A stretch of 64,000 nt of DNA from Motilibacter peucedani. GTDB lineage: Bacteria > Actinomycetota > Actinomycetes > Motilibacterales > Motilibacteraceae. Shown here piece after piece: positions 6,687 through 15,162 of the stretch (position 1 is the first letter of the stretch; the number at the start of each line of letters is the position of its first letter). The notes below the pieces were generated by a model. That model did not search any database. It was not told the DNA's origin and was given only the letters and a program-made list of their open reading frames with translations. A program made the translations under genes and the position numbers. Where the stretch lies: NCBI RefSeq assembly GCF_003634695.1, contig NZ_RBWV01000009.1:372001-436000 (forward strand), read 5' to 3'.

Positions 6687-9600
6687 CTACCCCGCGAGCA
6701 ATGGGTCCAATAGCCCGGCGAGCCGCTCCTTCGCGGCGGCGCTCACCTTCGAGACCTTGGCGCCAGCGACCGCGCTCCTGAACTGCTGCAGCGCCGTACG
6801 CAGCCCGGTCGCGTCGCCCGCCGCCTGCGCCGACTCCGCCGTGGTGAGCAGCGCCTGCAGGTCGCGGGCGCTGCTCGAGGCGATGTCGCCGCTGCGCGCG
6901 AGCTCACCGGTCGCCTGGCGCAGGGCCGAGACGCCCGTCGGCAGGCCGAGCCCGGACTGCAGGAGCGCGCGCAGGCGGTCGCGCCCCGCGGCGTCGAGCT
7001 TCGACGCGCCCTCCGCCTCCGCTGTCCTGAGCAGTGCCCGGATCCTCGCGGCCGAGGCGGCCGAGCCGTCTTCGGCGGCGAGCGCCGACGCGAGACCGGT
7101 CACGTCACGGCCGAGGCTCGCCGCCACGTCCCCGCGCGTCGCGAGGTCGTAGCCGACGGCGTCGACGGCCGACGCGTACGACGTCTGCGGCGGGGCGTCC
7201 GCGGCCGCCGCACCCCACGAGGTGTCGGCGGTCGAGCGCAGCGCGTAGGAGATCGTGCCGCCCTTCGCCACGAACGACGCAGGCACCCACGGCTTGGTCG
7301 ACGTCTGGCCGTCGACGCTGACTCCCGCGATGTAGGCGTTGTCCGCCGACGCGTCGGGCGCGTCGATCGTGATGTCGACGCCGTTGGCGCGGTGCACGAC
7401 GGCCCGCGGGAACAGCGGCGTGGTCAGCACGAGGTCGGCGCGCGTCGGGACGCCGGGATACATGCCGAGGGCCGAGAACACCAGCCACGACGACATGGTG
7501 CCGGCGTCGTCGTTGCCCGGGATGCCGCCCGTCGTGTTGGTCCAGAGCCGGTCGATCTCGGCGCGGACCGTCGCCTGCGTCTTCCACGGCGCCCCGAGGT
7601 AGCTGTAGATGTAGGGCGCGTGGATGTCCGGCTCGTTGGTCGGGTCGTACTTCGTGGCGTTGCGGCCGGTGAGGTCGAAGTCGCCGTTGGTGGCGTGGAA
7701 GAAGTCGTCCAGCCGCTTCACCGCGACCTCGTTGCCGCCCATCGCCCGCGCGAGGCTGGTGACGTCGGAGTAGACCATCCAGGTGTAGCGCGCGCTCGTG
7801 CCCTCGACGAAGCCGTTCTCCGTGGCGGGCGTGAACCCGCTCGACCAGGCGCCGGTCGAGCTGCGGTCGCGCATGTAGCCGCTGAAGACCGGCGGCGCCG
7901 GGGGCAGTGCGCCGTTGAGGTCGTCGCTCAGCTGCAGCTCGGCGAGCTGGGTGAGCGGCGCGCCGCTGTTGGCGGTGACGTCGAGGCGGTAGTAGGTGAA
8001 CGAACCAGGGTGTGCCACCGAGAACTGCCGTGTCTGCCCGCGGTCCGAGAAGGCCTGCCCGTTCTGCGAGTCCACCGTGGTCCACGTCGTGCCGTCGTTC
8101 GAGCCCTGCAGCGCCCAGTCGCGCGGGTCGCGGGTCGGGGCGTCGTTGGCGCTCGTGAGCGCGTAGGCGATGACCGTCCGCGGACCGTCCAGCCGGTACT
8201 GCACCCGGCCGGTGGGGAAGTGCGTCAGCCACTTGCTGCTGACGTCGAGGTCGTTGAGGCTCGACGCCACCTCACCGGGCGGGTTCTCCTCGCTGGCCGA
8301 GATCTCGCGCACGTGCGAGGTGAGCGTGCCCGGCAGTGCCCACGACAGCGGGTTGGGCACGGGGCCGGCGAGGTCGTCGGTGAGCTGCAGCTCGGCGAGC
8401 TGGGTGTAGGGCTCACCGCTGTTGGCGGTCACGTTGAGCCGGTAGGCGGAGTACGCGCCGGGCGTCGTCACCGAGAACTGCTTGGTCTGGAAGCGGTCCG
8501 CGAAGGTCTGGCCGGAGCGCGAGTCCACTGTGGTCCAGGTCTTCCCGCCGTCGTTCGACCCCTGCAGGGTCCAGTCGCGCGGGTCGCGGCCGGGCGCGTC
8601 GTTGGCGCTCGTGAGCGCGTAGGACACGACCTTGACCGGGCTGGCGAAGGAGTACTGCACCCAGCCGGCGATCGCGGGGGTGAGCCACTTGCTGCCGGCA
8701 TCGCCGTCGTTGAGCCGCGCGCCGACCTCGTCGGGCGGGTTCTCGTCACTGGCCTTGACCGAGGTGACCGACTGGCGCAGCGTCCCCGGGATGGCGAGCT
8801 GCTCCGTCGTGGCCGTCGGGTCGAACACGTTGCGCCAGCTCTGCGACCGGGCGAGGAACGTCTCCGCGGTGCCCGTCTCGCCGAGCGCGCCGGCGAGCTG
8901 CGAGAGGCCGTAGTCGGCCGCCGCGTCCTCCAGCGTCTCGGACGCAGCGCCCCAGCAGTGGCAGTCGTCCGAGGGGACGTGGCCGAGCTGCTGGTAGCGG
9001 TCGACCGAGGGTCGCTGGCCGACGCACTCGACGTTGCAGCCGGCGTCGCTCAGGTCGTCCGGCGTCGCTACCGTGGCCGCCTTGACGAGCGAGTCGAACG
9101 CACCGCGGACGTCGAAGCTGCGCCCGCCGAACGCGTACACCGCCGCGACCGCCGCGGCCGCGGGATCGCCTGACATGACGCTGGTCTTGCCGTTCTGCAG
9201 CAGCCAGCGGTCCCAGTTCCCACCGCGCTGCTTCGCCAGGTTGAACAGCGACTGGGCGTAGTCGCTCGCCATGCCGGGGTCGAGCAGCGAGAGCAGCTGG
9301 ATCTGCGCGCGGTACTGGTCCCAGCCGGAGAACGTGGCGTACTCCGCGTGCTGACCCGGCTCGAGGGAGTGCGTCTCGCGGTCCGCGCCCTGGTAGCGCC
9401 CGTCGACGTCGCTGGCGAGCGTCGGCTCGAGCATCGCGTGGTAGAGCGCGGTGTAGAAGACGCTGCGCTGGTCGTCGGTGCCGCCTCCGATCTGGACGCG
9501 CCCCAACGCGTCCTTCCACTGCGCGTGCGCTGCCGCGCGGGTCGCGTCGAACGACTGCGCCCCCGGGTTCTCCGCCGCGAGGTTCTTCTCCGCGCCGGCG

Positions 9601-10535
9601 ACGCTGACGTAGGAGACGGCGACCTTGAGACCCACGTGCGTGGTCCCGGGCGCGAAGGTGACGTAGCCACCGGAGCCGCGGCCAGCGTTGGGGTTGCCGC
9701 CGGCGTCGTAGCCGGTGCCCCCGCTGGCCGAGGTCGAGCCGGGGCTCAGCGTGCCGTCCTTCCACGTGCCGACGGCTGCGAAGGGCGTGTCGAAGTGGGC
9801 CGTGAAGTAGACGGTGTAGTTGTCCTTGCGGTTGTTCTCGCTCTGCGGCCCGCAGAAGTTGCCGCTGTCGACTGAGCCGCTGACCGTGCCGGTGGCCCGG
9901 TCGATCGAGACCGTCGCGCCCGCGCTGCCGCTCTCGGCCATCGAGGTGCGGAACAGCATGCTCGCTGGCTTGTCACCCGGGAACGCGAAGCGGCCGCTGC
10001 CCGTGCGGGCGGTGCTCGTCAGCTCGACGCCTGCGCCGCTCGCCAGGCGCACGCCGTAGTAGCCGGCGCTCGCCGTCTCGTCCGTGTGCGCGTACGTGCT
10101 GGCGTACTTCGCGTCGCCCGTGTCCGACGCGGGCGAGCTGTCGACGGCACCGACGTAGGGCATCACCGGGAGCTCGCCCTCGGCGCCGGAGCAGCCGACG
10201 CCCGACAGGTGCGTCAGCCCGAAGCCGCGGATGCGCGGGGCGGTGTAGTCGTAGCCGCCGGGCGCCGGGTTCGAGACCTGGTTGCCGAAGGAGGTCTGCG
10301 GGCTCCACGACAGCAGGCCGAACGGCACGACGGCGCCGGGGTAGACGTTGCCCGCGTTGGTCGTACCGATCATCGGGTTCACGTAGGCCGCCGGGTCGAC
10401 CACCAGCGGCACCTGCGCGGCCGCCGAGGCGGGCGCGGCGGCAACGGTCGCGGCGGTGACCGCGACGGCGACGGCGGACGCTGCCAGCCGGGCCCGGGCA
10501 GCCGGTCGTCGGCGTGGGAAGGGGGTTCGGTGCAT
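6687..10535 (-). CDS. secreted GH92 alpha-mannosidase with two internal discoidin (F5/8 C, CBM32-like) domains
   Basis: 1282 residues. A signal peptide (about 1-38, cut near ASAAAQ) is followed by the GH92 N-terminal sandwich (NPMIGTTNAGNVYPGAVVPF) and an alpha/alpha barrel (FSGWDQYRAQIQLLSLLDPG). Conserved late motifs are NEPDIHAPYIYSYLG near 966 and GNDDAGTMSSW near 1005, which carry the general acid and base region of the family. GH92 enzymes are calcium-dependent inverting exo-mannosidases (alpha-1,2, -1,3, -1,4 or -1,6) acting on N-glycans, yeast mannan or mannosylated surface polymers. Unusually, two 151-residue discoidin domains (about 590-735 and 741-886) sit inside the catalytic barrel, between FDPTATTEQL and FSGYMRDRS. 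About 180 helical residues follow the catalytic part. No transporter is adjacent; a palindromic operator lies upstream. Confidence 0.93.
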   Translation of the reverse strand: MHRTPFPRRRPAARARLAASAVAVAVTAATVAAAPASAAAQVPLVVDPAAYVNPMIGTTNAGNVYPGAVVPFGLLSWSPQTSFGNQVSNPAPGGYDYTAPRIRGFGLTHLSGVGCSGAEGELPVMPYVGAVDSSPASDTGDAKYASTYAHTDETASAGYYGVRLASGAGVELTSTARTGSGRFAFPGDKPASMLFRTSMAESGSAGATVSIDRATGTVSGSVDSGNFCGPQSENNRKDNYTVYFTAHFDTPFAAVGTWKDGTLSPGSTSASGGTGYDAGGNPNAGRGSGGYVTFAPGTTHVGLKVAVSYVSVAGAEKNLAAENPGAQSFDATRAAAHAQWKDALGRVQIGGGTDDQRSVFYTALYHAMLEPTLASDVDGRYQGADRETHSLEPGQHAEYATFSGWDQYRAQIQLLSLLDPGMASDYAQSLFNLAKQRGGNWDRWLLQNGKTSVMSGDPAAAAVAAVYAFGGRSFDVRGAFDSLVKAATVATPDDLSDAGCNVECVGQRPSVDRYQQLGHVPSDDCHCWGAASETLEDAAADYGLSQLAGALGETGTAETFLARSQSWRNVFDPTATTEQLAIPGTLRQSVTSVKASDENPPDEVGARLNDGDAGSKWLTPAIAGWVQYSFASPVKVVSYALTSANDAPGRDPRDWTLQGSNDGGKTWTTVDSRSGQTFADRFQTKQFSVTTPGAYSAYRLNVTANSGEPYTQLAELQLTDDLAGPVPNPLSWALPGTLTSHVREISASEENPPGEVASSLNDLDVSSKWLTHFPTGRVQYRLDGPRTVIAYALTSANDAPTRDPRDWALQGSNDGTTWTTVDSQNGQAFSDRGQTRQFSVAHPGSFTYYRLDVTANSGAPLTQLAELQLSDDLNGALPPAPPVFSGYMRDRSSTGAWSSGFTPATENGFVEGTSARYTWMVYSDVTSLARAMGGNEVAVKRLDDFFHATNGDFDLTGRNATKYDPTNEPDIHAPYIYSYLGAPWKTQATVRAEIDRLWTNTTGGIPGNDDAGTMSSWLVFSALGMYPGVPTRADLVLTTPLFPRAVVHRANGVDITIDAPDASADNAYIAGVSVDGQTSTKPWVPASFVAKGGTISYALRSTADTSWGAAAADAPPQTSYASAVDAVGYDLATRGDVAASLGRDVTGLASALAAEDGSAASAARIRALLRTAEAEGASKLDAAGRDRLRALLQSGLGLPTGVSALRQATGELARSGDIASSSARDLQALLTTAESAQAAGDATGLRTALQQFRSAVAGAKVSKVSAAAKERLAGLLDPLLAG
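7921..8793 (-). repeat. tandem duplication of a discoidin-domain coding unit, period 453 bp
   Basis: Units at about 7921-8340 and 8374-8793 align at an offset of exactly 453 bp (151 codons). Both contain the same order of strings, for example CTGCAGCTCGGCGAGCTGGG, the Asn-rich TANSG segment and SKWLT. The two copies have diverged at many positions, so this is a domain duplication that has been kept rather than a fresh copy. Confidence 0.85.
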
Positions 10536-10610
10536 CGAAGGCGTCTCCTCGCTACGGCCCTCCCCGACGCCGCAGGCCGCGATGCGCCCGCGCCACCGGT
10601 GACAGCGTCG

Positions 10611-10626
10611 TCACTCGATCGAGTGA
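10611..10626. promoter_or_regulatory. operator candidate: perfect 16-bp palindrome upstream of the GH92 gene
   Basis: TCACTCGATCGAGTGA is fully symmetric and lies 76 bp before the start of the mannosidase gene, directly downstream of a promoter-like TTGACC/TAGGGT pair. A repressor bound here would cover the transcription start. The regulator is not encoded nearby; its family cannot be read from the site. Confidence 0.6.
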
Positions 10627-10627
10627 G

Positions 10628-10655
10628 ACCCTAGTGGTTCGTTGCCACAGGTCAA
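10628..10655 (-). promoter_or_regulatory. sigma-70-type promoter for the GH92 gene
   Basis: On the minus strand, TTGACC (10650-10655) and TAGGGT (10628-10633) are separated by 16 bp. The predicted start falls inside the 16-bp palindrome at 10611-10626. Confidence 0.5.
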
Positions 10656-10672
10656 CAGTCCCGTCTCGCGTG

Positions 10673-11005
10673 TCAGACGGCCGCCTCCACCGCGGTGCAG
10701 ACCACCCAGCCCACGACCAGCACTACGGCGACGACCGACCACCCGGCGAGAGCCCCCCCGACACCGGCCGCGCCGACCATCGCTCCACGGGCGAGGGTCG
10801 CCGCGGACGGTCGCAGTGGCAGCCGCGCCCGCGGCGACAGGAACGTCCCCCACAAGCCGGCCCACGCCAGGACGGCGACGGTCGCGACCGCGGCACCAGC
10901 GACGCCTCCGGAGCCGACGTGCCAGCCCCAGCGCGCCACGCACGCGATCGCGACCACCTCCAGGACGAACACCCCGGCGAGGACTCCGGCACGCAGACCC
11001 GTCAT
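10673..11005 (-). CDS. DUF2568 (YrdB-like) small membrane protein
   Basis: 110 residues, four hydrophobic segments, with WGTFLSPRARLPL in the loop after the second span, the hallmark of the DUF2568/YrdB family of unknown function. The ATG overlaps the stop of the upstream phosphotransferase gene (ATGA), so the two are translationally coupled. Any longer in-frame start would be buried in that gene. Family assignment is by motif only. Confidence 0.7.
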   Translation of the reverse strand: MTGLRAGVLAGVFVLEVVAIACVARWGWHVGSGGVAGAAVATVAVLAWAGLWGTFLSPRARLPLRPSAATLARGAMVGAAGVGGALAGWSVVAVVLVVGWVVCTAVEAAV

Positions 11006-12027
11006 GCGTCGAGAGCCTCCTCGCACCAGCCGGCCAGGTGGCGCAGCGCCACGCCGCGCTGGCGGTAGAGGTGCGTCGCGTCCGCCGGGCGGTGGTAGGC
11101 GGCGTGCTCCTGGTCGGCGGCCCTCGCGAGCATCAGCGGCAGGAGCCACGCGTACTTGACGCAGGAGGCGACGACCCCTAGGCGGGCGTCGCGCTCGGCG
11201 CCGTCCCACCCCCCGTCACGGAGACCGGAGAGGTAGGCCGGCCAGCACGCCGCCTCCAGCTCGGCGAGCCGCTCGGCCGGCCAGAACAGGTCGAACACCG
11301 CGTCCGGGAGGTAGTTGCCGAGGTCCTCGCCGACCGCGCCGTCACCCGCGAAGGACCAGTCCAGCAGCACGACCTCGCCGTCCGGCCGGCGGATGCAGTT
11401 GGCCACCCAGGCGTCGAGGTGGCACAGGGTGCGCGGCAGCTTCTCCATGCGCGTCAGGAGCTCGTCGCGGTGCCTCTCGAGCCGGGTCCAGCGCTGCCGC
11501 AGGTCGGGCGGCCACGTCTCGCGGACGAGGGGCGCCGCCCACGCCTCGTCGCTGTCGACCAGCGTCAGGTCGCCCGGCCGACTGGTGGAGTAGGCGCGCA
11601 GGAAGCCCGACGACGCCCAGCCCGGGAGCAGTTGCGGCGGTGAGGCCTGCCAGCGCCCGAGGGCCGCCGCGACCGCCACGTGGTCGTCGAGCGTGAACTC
11701 CGCCCCAGGCGTACCGGTCACGTCCTCGAGCCAGAGGCTCGCACCGCCTGGCTCGTCGACGACCCCGGCCGCCGCGAGGCCCAGACCGGTGCCGCCCAGG
11801 GATGCGCGCAGGTCGCGGTCGCGGTAGACCTCCGCCTCGCGCGCCCAGTAGTTCCAGTCCTGGCGCGCCGTCGAGGACGCCCAGTGGGAAGGAGCGTCGA
11901 CGGTCCCCGGCCGGCGCAGCTGCTTGTGGACGCGGGTGGTGCCGTCACTGCTGCGCACCCGCTCGACGACGCCCGTGGTCGCGTTGCTCGGGTTGAACCT
12001 CAGCGGCTCTCGATGCTCGACCGGCAC
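11002..12027 (-). CDS. APH-family small-molecule phosphotransferase
   Basis: 341 residues with the aminoglycoside/choline kinase fold. The catalytic loop LCHLDAWVANCIRR (HxDxxxxN) is near 217-230 and the metal-binding Asp follows in VVLLDWSFAG. ATP-binding N-lobe with VERVRSSDGTTRVHKQLRR. Members of this branch phosphorylate aminoglycosides, choline, homoserine, sugars or unknown metabolites; nothing here fixes the substrate and resistance should not be assumed. The start GTG has a CACGAT box 6 nt upstream, compatible with leaderless expression. Overlaps the DUF2568 gene by 4 bp. Confidence 0.8.
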   Translation of the reverse strand: MPVEHREPLRFNPSNATTGVVERVRSSDGTTRVHKQLRRPGTVDAPSHWASSTARQDWNYWAREAEVYRDRDLRASLGGTGLGLAAAGVVDEPGGASLWLEDVTGTPGAEFTLDDHVAVAAALGRWQASPPQLLPGWASSGFLRAYSTSRPGDLTLVDSDEAWAAPLVRETWPPDLRQRWTRLERHRDELLTRMEKLPRTLCHLDAWVANCIRRPDGEVVLLDWSFAGDGAVGEDLGNYLPDAVFDLFWPAERLAELEAACWPAYLSGLRDGGWDGAERDARLGVVASCVKYAWLLPLMLARAADQEHAAYHRPADATHLYRQRGVALRHLAGWCEEALDA

Positions 12028-12031
12028 GGCG

Positions 12032-12340
12032 TCATCGTGTCACCGGAGGGTGCACGGGAACGTCGTACGCGGTGATGAACTCCCGCGCGGCGCTGACGGC
12101 AGCGGCCGCGACGTCGGGCTCGTGGTCGCCCTCGAGCAGGTCGTTCGACCCGAGGGCGCCGAGCCGGATCGCCGCCCACGCGTCGGCCACCGCGGCGAGC
12201 ACTGCTGGGCGCGCGACGGGACGGGCGAGCTGCTCGGCGGCGAGCGACGCGACCCAGTCAGCGTCGAACGACCCCTGCGGCGGCGCGAAGACGCGCTCGC
12301 CCTCGACATATCCGTCACCCAGGCGGCCAGACGTTCGCAT
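12032..12340 (-). CDS. hypothetical protein, about 100 residues
   Basis: 102 residues, soluble, mostly helical, with no recognised motif: it runs from GRLGDGYVEGERVFAPPQG through EQLARPVARPAVLAAVADAW to FITAYDVPVHPPVTR. Coding support comes from GC-rich wobble positions and a TAGCCT box exactly 6 nt before the ATG. It ends 4 bp before the phosphotransferase gene starts and may share its transcript. Function unknown. Confidence 0.6.
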   Translation of the reverse strand: MRTSGRLGDGYVEGERVFAPPQGSFDADWVASLAAEQLARPVARPAVLAAVADAWAAIRLGALGSNDLLEGDHEPDVAAAAVSAAREFITAYDVPVHPPVTR

Positions 12341-12346
12341 GCGTCG

Positions 12347-12352
12347 AGGCTA
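12347..12352 (-). promoter_or_regulatory. -10 box (TAGCCT) 6 nt before the ATG at 12340
   Basis: Minus-strand TAGCCT followed by CGACGC and ATG; predicts a leaderless transcript for the hypothetical gene and the phosphotransferase downstream. Confidence 0.5.
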
Positions 12353-12387
12353 GGACGACGGTGCGCCGCGCGCGACCGGTGCACGAC

Positions 12388-13238
12388 CTAGTGGCCCGAG
12401 CTCTCGTAGCGCACGAGCCCCCGCCGGAAGAGCCACGCGCCCAGGCCGAGGCAGTACGCCGCGACCAGCGGGGTGAGCAGGCCGACCTGCCAGAGGTGCC
12501 GGTCCTGAAGCAGAGCGGTCGCGGGCAGGAAGCTCATGAACGCGTACGGCAGCGCCACCGTCAGCACGATCCGCACCCGTTCTCGATGTTCGCCTTCGCG
12601 ATGCACACGCTCGGCGAGCTCGCCCGCTTCCCGCTCACGATCTACGGCATCGGCGGTGAGCTGAGCCAGAAGCCCGCGCAGTTCGTCGCGAGGTTCAGCC
12701 CGACCTTCACCAGGACTGCGCTCAGCAGCAGGACGGCCGCGAGCACGACCCGCCCGGGGCTCCAGTCGACGTCGACGTGCACGAGCGCGGCCACGAGCAG
12801 CCCGCCCCCGACGGCCAGGTTGCCGAGGCCGTTCATGCCGACCTGCGAGCTCAGGACCTGCAGCATCGGCGAGTACGGCCGCACCAGTGCCACGTCGAGC
12901 TCGCCGGTGTTGACGGTCCACGCGAGGCTCCACGCGCCCTGTGCCAACAGCACCGCGACGCCCTCGCCGACGGCGACCAGCGAGTAGATGAGGGCGAGGT
13001 CCCAGAACCGCCAGCCGTTGAACTGCGGGATCGCCCGGAAGACCGCCGACAGCAGCACCACTCCGACGCCCTGCGTCAGGAGGGCGGCGACGGTGAGCAC
13101 CCAGAAGTCCCGCTCGTACTCGAGGGTCGAGCGCAGGTGCGCGCCGAGGCAGCGCCGGTAGAGCCAGACCGCCCGGCGCAGGCGCGCGGTCGGCGTCGCC
13201 GCCAGCGGGGGCAGGACCTCCCACGCGTCCGTCGCCAC
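12388..13238 (-). pseudogene. ABC-2-type permease (second exporter permease), broken by an internal inversion
   Basis: GTG at 13238, 4 bp downstream of the first permease gene. The N-terminal two thirds read normally (membrane spans such as DLALIYSLVAVGEGVAVLLAQ, then LVRPYSPMLQVLSSQVG) until NCAGFW, then hit a stop at 12642. The C-terminal 45 residues (VRIVLTVALPYAFMSFLPAT and on to 12388) are in another frame. The missing middle, MHTLGELARFPLTIYG, is present but on the opposite strand at 12601-12648. The gene is therefore intact in content but has about 80 bp flipped, with a net frame change. The product would be truncated by roughly 80 residues and probably inactive. Partner of the ATPase at 14070 and the permease at 13243. 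Confidence 0.82.
12577..12659 (+). other. inverted segment inside the ABC-2 permease gene
   Basis: On the plus strand this stretch encodes MFAFAMHTLGELARFPLTIY, the amphipathic stretch expected in ABC-2 family permeases between NCAGFW and VRIVLTVALPYAF, both of which are encoded on the minus strand on either side. Boundaries are approximate. No long inverted repeats flank it; the only similarity is a weak CnCACC match. Confidence 0.75.
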
Positions 13239-13242
13239 CTGG

Positions 13243-14073
13243 TCAGCCCCCGTGCACCGTGAGCTGGCGGCTCGCAGCGCTCCACAGCGCGCGCGTCCCG
13301 AGCCACAGCGCGACTGTCCAGGCCGCCTGCACCGCGACGGCGACGACTGCCGCACGGCCGTCCAGCTCGCCGGCGAAGAGCAGCGCCGGCGTGGACGCCA
13401 TGCCGGCGAAGGGCAGCGCCGCGGCCAGCACGTGCAGCCAGTGCGGCAGGAACGCCAGCGGCACGAGCGCACCGGAGAACAGCGACACGAGCGCGACGCG
13501 TCCCGCCTGGACGCCGACGTAGTTCTGCGTCCAGAACACCGCCATCGCGCTCGCGTAGACGATGCCGAACCGCAGCGGCAGCACGAGCAGGACGCTCAGC
13601 ACCAGCAGCGGCAGGGTGCCGAGCGGCGGGCCGGGGATGCCACCGAAGGCCACTGCCGCGACCGCCACGACGACGAGCGCGGTCCCCAGCTCGTAGACCG
13701 CGAAGCCCACAGCCTCCGCGAAGCGTGCGGCCTGGTAGTCCACCGGGCGGACGAGGTCGAGGGCGACCTCGCCGCGCTGGATGCGGAACGCCATGCGGTA
13801 GTCGACCCAGCTCGACGGTAGCGAGCCTGCCGCGAACGCCACCAACAGGTACGCCTTCATGTGCGGCCAGTCGAACCCCTGCGAGGTGGCGCTGGAACCC
13901 AGCACTGCGTGCCACAGGTAGAGCATCGCCAGCGCTGAGAACACCGACGCCAGCACGCCGAACAGGAAGGTGACCTGGTAGGCCAGCAAGGAGCGCAGCG
14001 CCGCGCGGGCCAGTGCCCGGTAGGCGACGAGCGGCGCCCCGCGTCGCAGGGCGGGCAGCGCCCCGGGGATCAC
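13243..14073 (-). CDS. ABC-2-type transporter permease
   Basis: 276 residues, six predicted membrane helices, of the ABC-2 family typified by actinobacterial daunorubicin-like or uncharacterised exporters (COG4587). The DYRMAFRIQRGEVALDLVRP segment is the characteristic coupling region before the second membrane block. Its ATG overlaps the stop of the ATPase gene (ATGA), and the second permease begins 4 bp after its stop, giving an operon ATPase, permease 1, permease 2. Since the second permease is disrupted, this subunit may have lost its partner. Substrate unknown. Confidence 0.88.
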   Translation of the reverse strand: MIPGALPALRRGAPLVAYRALARAALRSLLAYQVTFLFGVLASVFSALAMLYLWHAVLGSSATSQGFDWPHMKAYLLVAFAAGSLPSSWVDYRMAFRIQRGEVALDLVRPVDYQAARFAEAVGFAVYELGTALVVVAVAAVAFGGIPGPPLGTLPLLVLSVLLVLPLRFGIVYASAMAVFWTQNYVGVQAGRVALVSLFSGALVPLAFLPHWLHVLAAALPFAGMASTPALLFAGELDGRAAVVAVAVQAAWTVALWLGTRALWSAASRQLTVHGG

Positions 14074-15089
14074 GCGACCCCCTCCGCCCCCGGGCGCAGC
14101 TCGCCGGCGTAGACCTTGCGCACGACGTCCTCGATCGCGGGCTCGTCGATGCGTACGTCCACGACCTCCGCCTCTGCGGAGGCTGCGGCGAGCACGTCGA
14201 CCGCGCTGACCGCCAGCCGGTCGAACGTGACGGTCAGCTCCCGGTCGGTGGCACCGTCGGACACCCGTGCGAGCGGGAGGCGGGCGGCGATCCCGCCCGC
14301 CGACGCCGGCGGCTCGGCCAGGGTCAGGTGCATGACCCGGTCACGGGCGTACGCGTCCTTCACCGCCTGCAGGTCGCCGTCGTAGACGATGCGGCCGCCG
14401 TCGAGGATGACCAGCCGTCGGCAGATGTCCTCGATGTCGCCGAGGTCGTGCGTCGTGAGCATGACCGTCGTGCCGTCGGCGACGATCTGCCTGACGAAGG
14501 CGCGCACGCGGTCCTTGACGGCGAGGTCGAGCCCGATCGTGGGCTCGTCGAGGTAGACGATCGAGGGCTCGTGGACGAGCGCCGCGGCGAGGTCGGCCCG
14601 CATGCGCTGGCCGAGCGAGAGCTTGCGGGCCGTCGTAGGGAGCAGCTCGCCCAGCTCCAGGACGGCGTCGAGGCGCTCGAGCACCTGGGCGTAGCGCTTC
14701 GGGCCGATCCCGTGCATGTCGCGCAGCAGCGCGAGGGAGTCCTGCACCGGCAGGTCCCACCACAGCTGGGTGCGTTGGCCGAAGACCACGCCGATGCGCC
14801 GCGCGTTCTCGACCCGGTTCTCGTGCGGCACGAGCCCGGCCACCCGCACTGAGCCCGCAGTCGGCACCAGGATGCCGCTCAGCATCTTGACCGTCGTCGA
14901 CTTGCCGGCGCCGTTGGGGCCGACGTATGCCACCGCCTCTCCGGCCTCCACCGCGAGATCGACGCCGGCCACGGCCACCTGCTCGGTGTAGCGACGCCGC
15001 ACGAGGTGGCGCAGCGACCCCCGCAGTCCCGGGTCCTTGTCGGGGCGGCGGAACACCTTGGTCAGACCCTCGGCCTCCAGCAGCGGCAC
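14070..15089 (-). CDS. ABC transporter ATP-binding protein (ABC-2 exporter)
   Basis: 339 residues. Walker A GPNGAGKST near 57-65, Q-loop FGQRTQLWWDLPVQD, signature LSLGQRMRADLAAALVHEP, Walker B IVYLDEPTIGLD and switch His in TTHDLGDIEDICRR. After about residue 235 comes a C-terminal extension common to this exporter subfamily. The FGQRTQLWWDLP Q-loop is diagnostic for the ATPases that pair with two COG4587/COG3694 permeases. It is the first gene of the exporter operon. Substrate not predictable. Confidence 0.92.
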   Translation of the reverse strand: MPLLEAEGLTKVFRRPDKDPGLRGSLRHLVRRRYTEQVAVAGVDLAVEAGEAVAYVGPNGAGKSTTVKMLSGILVPTAGSVRVAGLVPHENRVENARRIGVVFGQRTQLWWDLPVQDSLALLRDMHGIGPKRYAQVLERLDAVLELGELLPTTARKLSLGQRMRADLAAALVHEPSIVYLDEPTIGLDLAVKDRVRAFVRQIVADGTTVMLTTHDLGDIEDICRRLVILDGGRIVYDGDLQAVKDAYARDRVMHLTLAEPPASAGGIAARLPLARVSDGATDRELTVTFDRLAVSAVDVLAAASAEAEVVDVRIDEPAIEDVVRKVYAGELRPGAEGVA

Positions 15090-15101
15090 CCGGCGAGTGT
15101 G

Positions 15102-15147
15102 CCAGCCGCGGAGCGGCTGGGACCAGTGCTTTCCGGAAGGTTTCCGG
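15102..15147 (-). terminator. two adjacent hairpins downstream of the PEP-mutase-like gene
   Basis: CCAGCCG-cggag-CGGCTGG (15102-15120, perfect 7-bp arms) and CCGGAA-ggt-TTCCGG (15133-15147) fill the gap between the stop at 15163 and the exporter ATPase start at 15089. No U tract. They probably separate the two transcription units. Confidence 0.45.
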
Positions 15148-15162
15148 CTGGGGAGCGGCGGC

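Noticed and set aside
11002-12027. Aminoglycoside resistance gene
   Set aside because: Only the general APH fold is visible; most such chromosomal proteins phosphorylate other small molecules, so resistance is not claimed.
12361-12987. Plus-strand frame that contains the MHTLGELARFPLTIYG segment, as a separate gene
   Set aside because: Only the inverted 80 bp resembles a protein family; the rest is the antisense of the permease. It is better explained as a microinversion than as a new gene.
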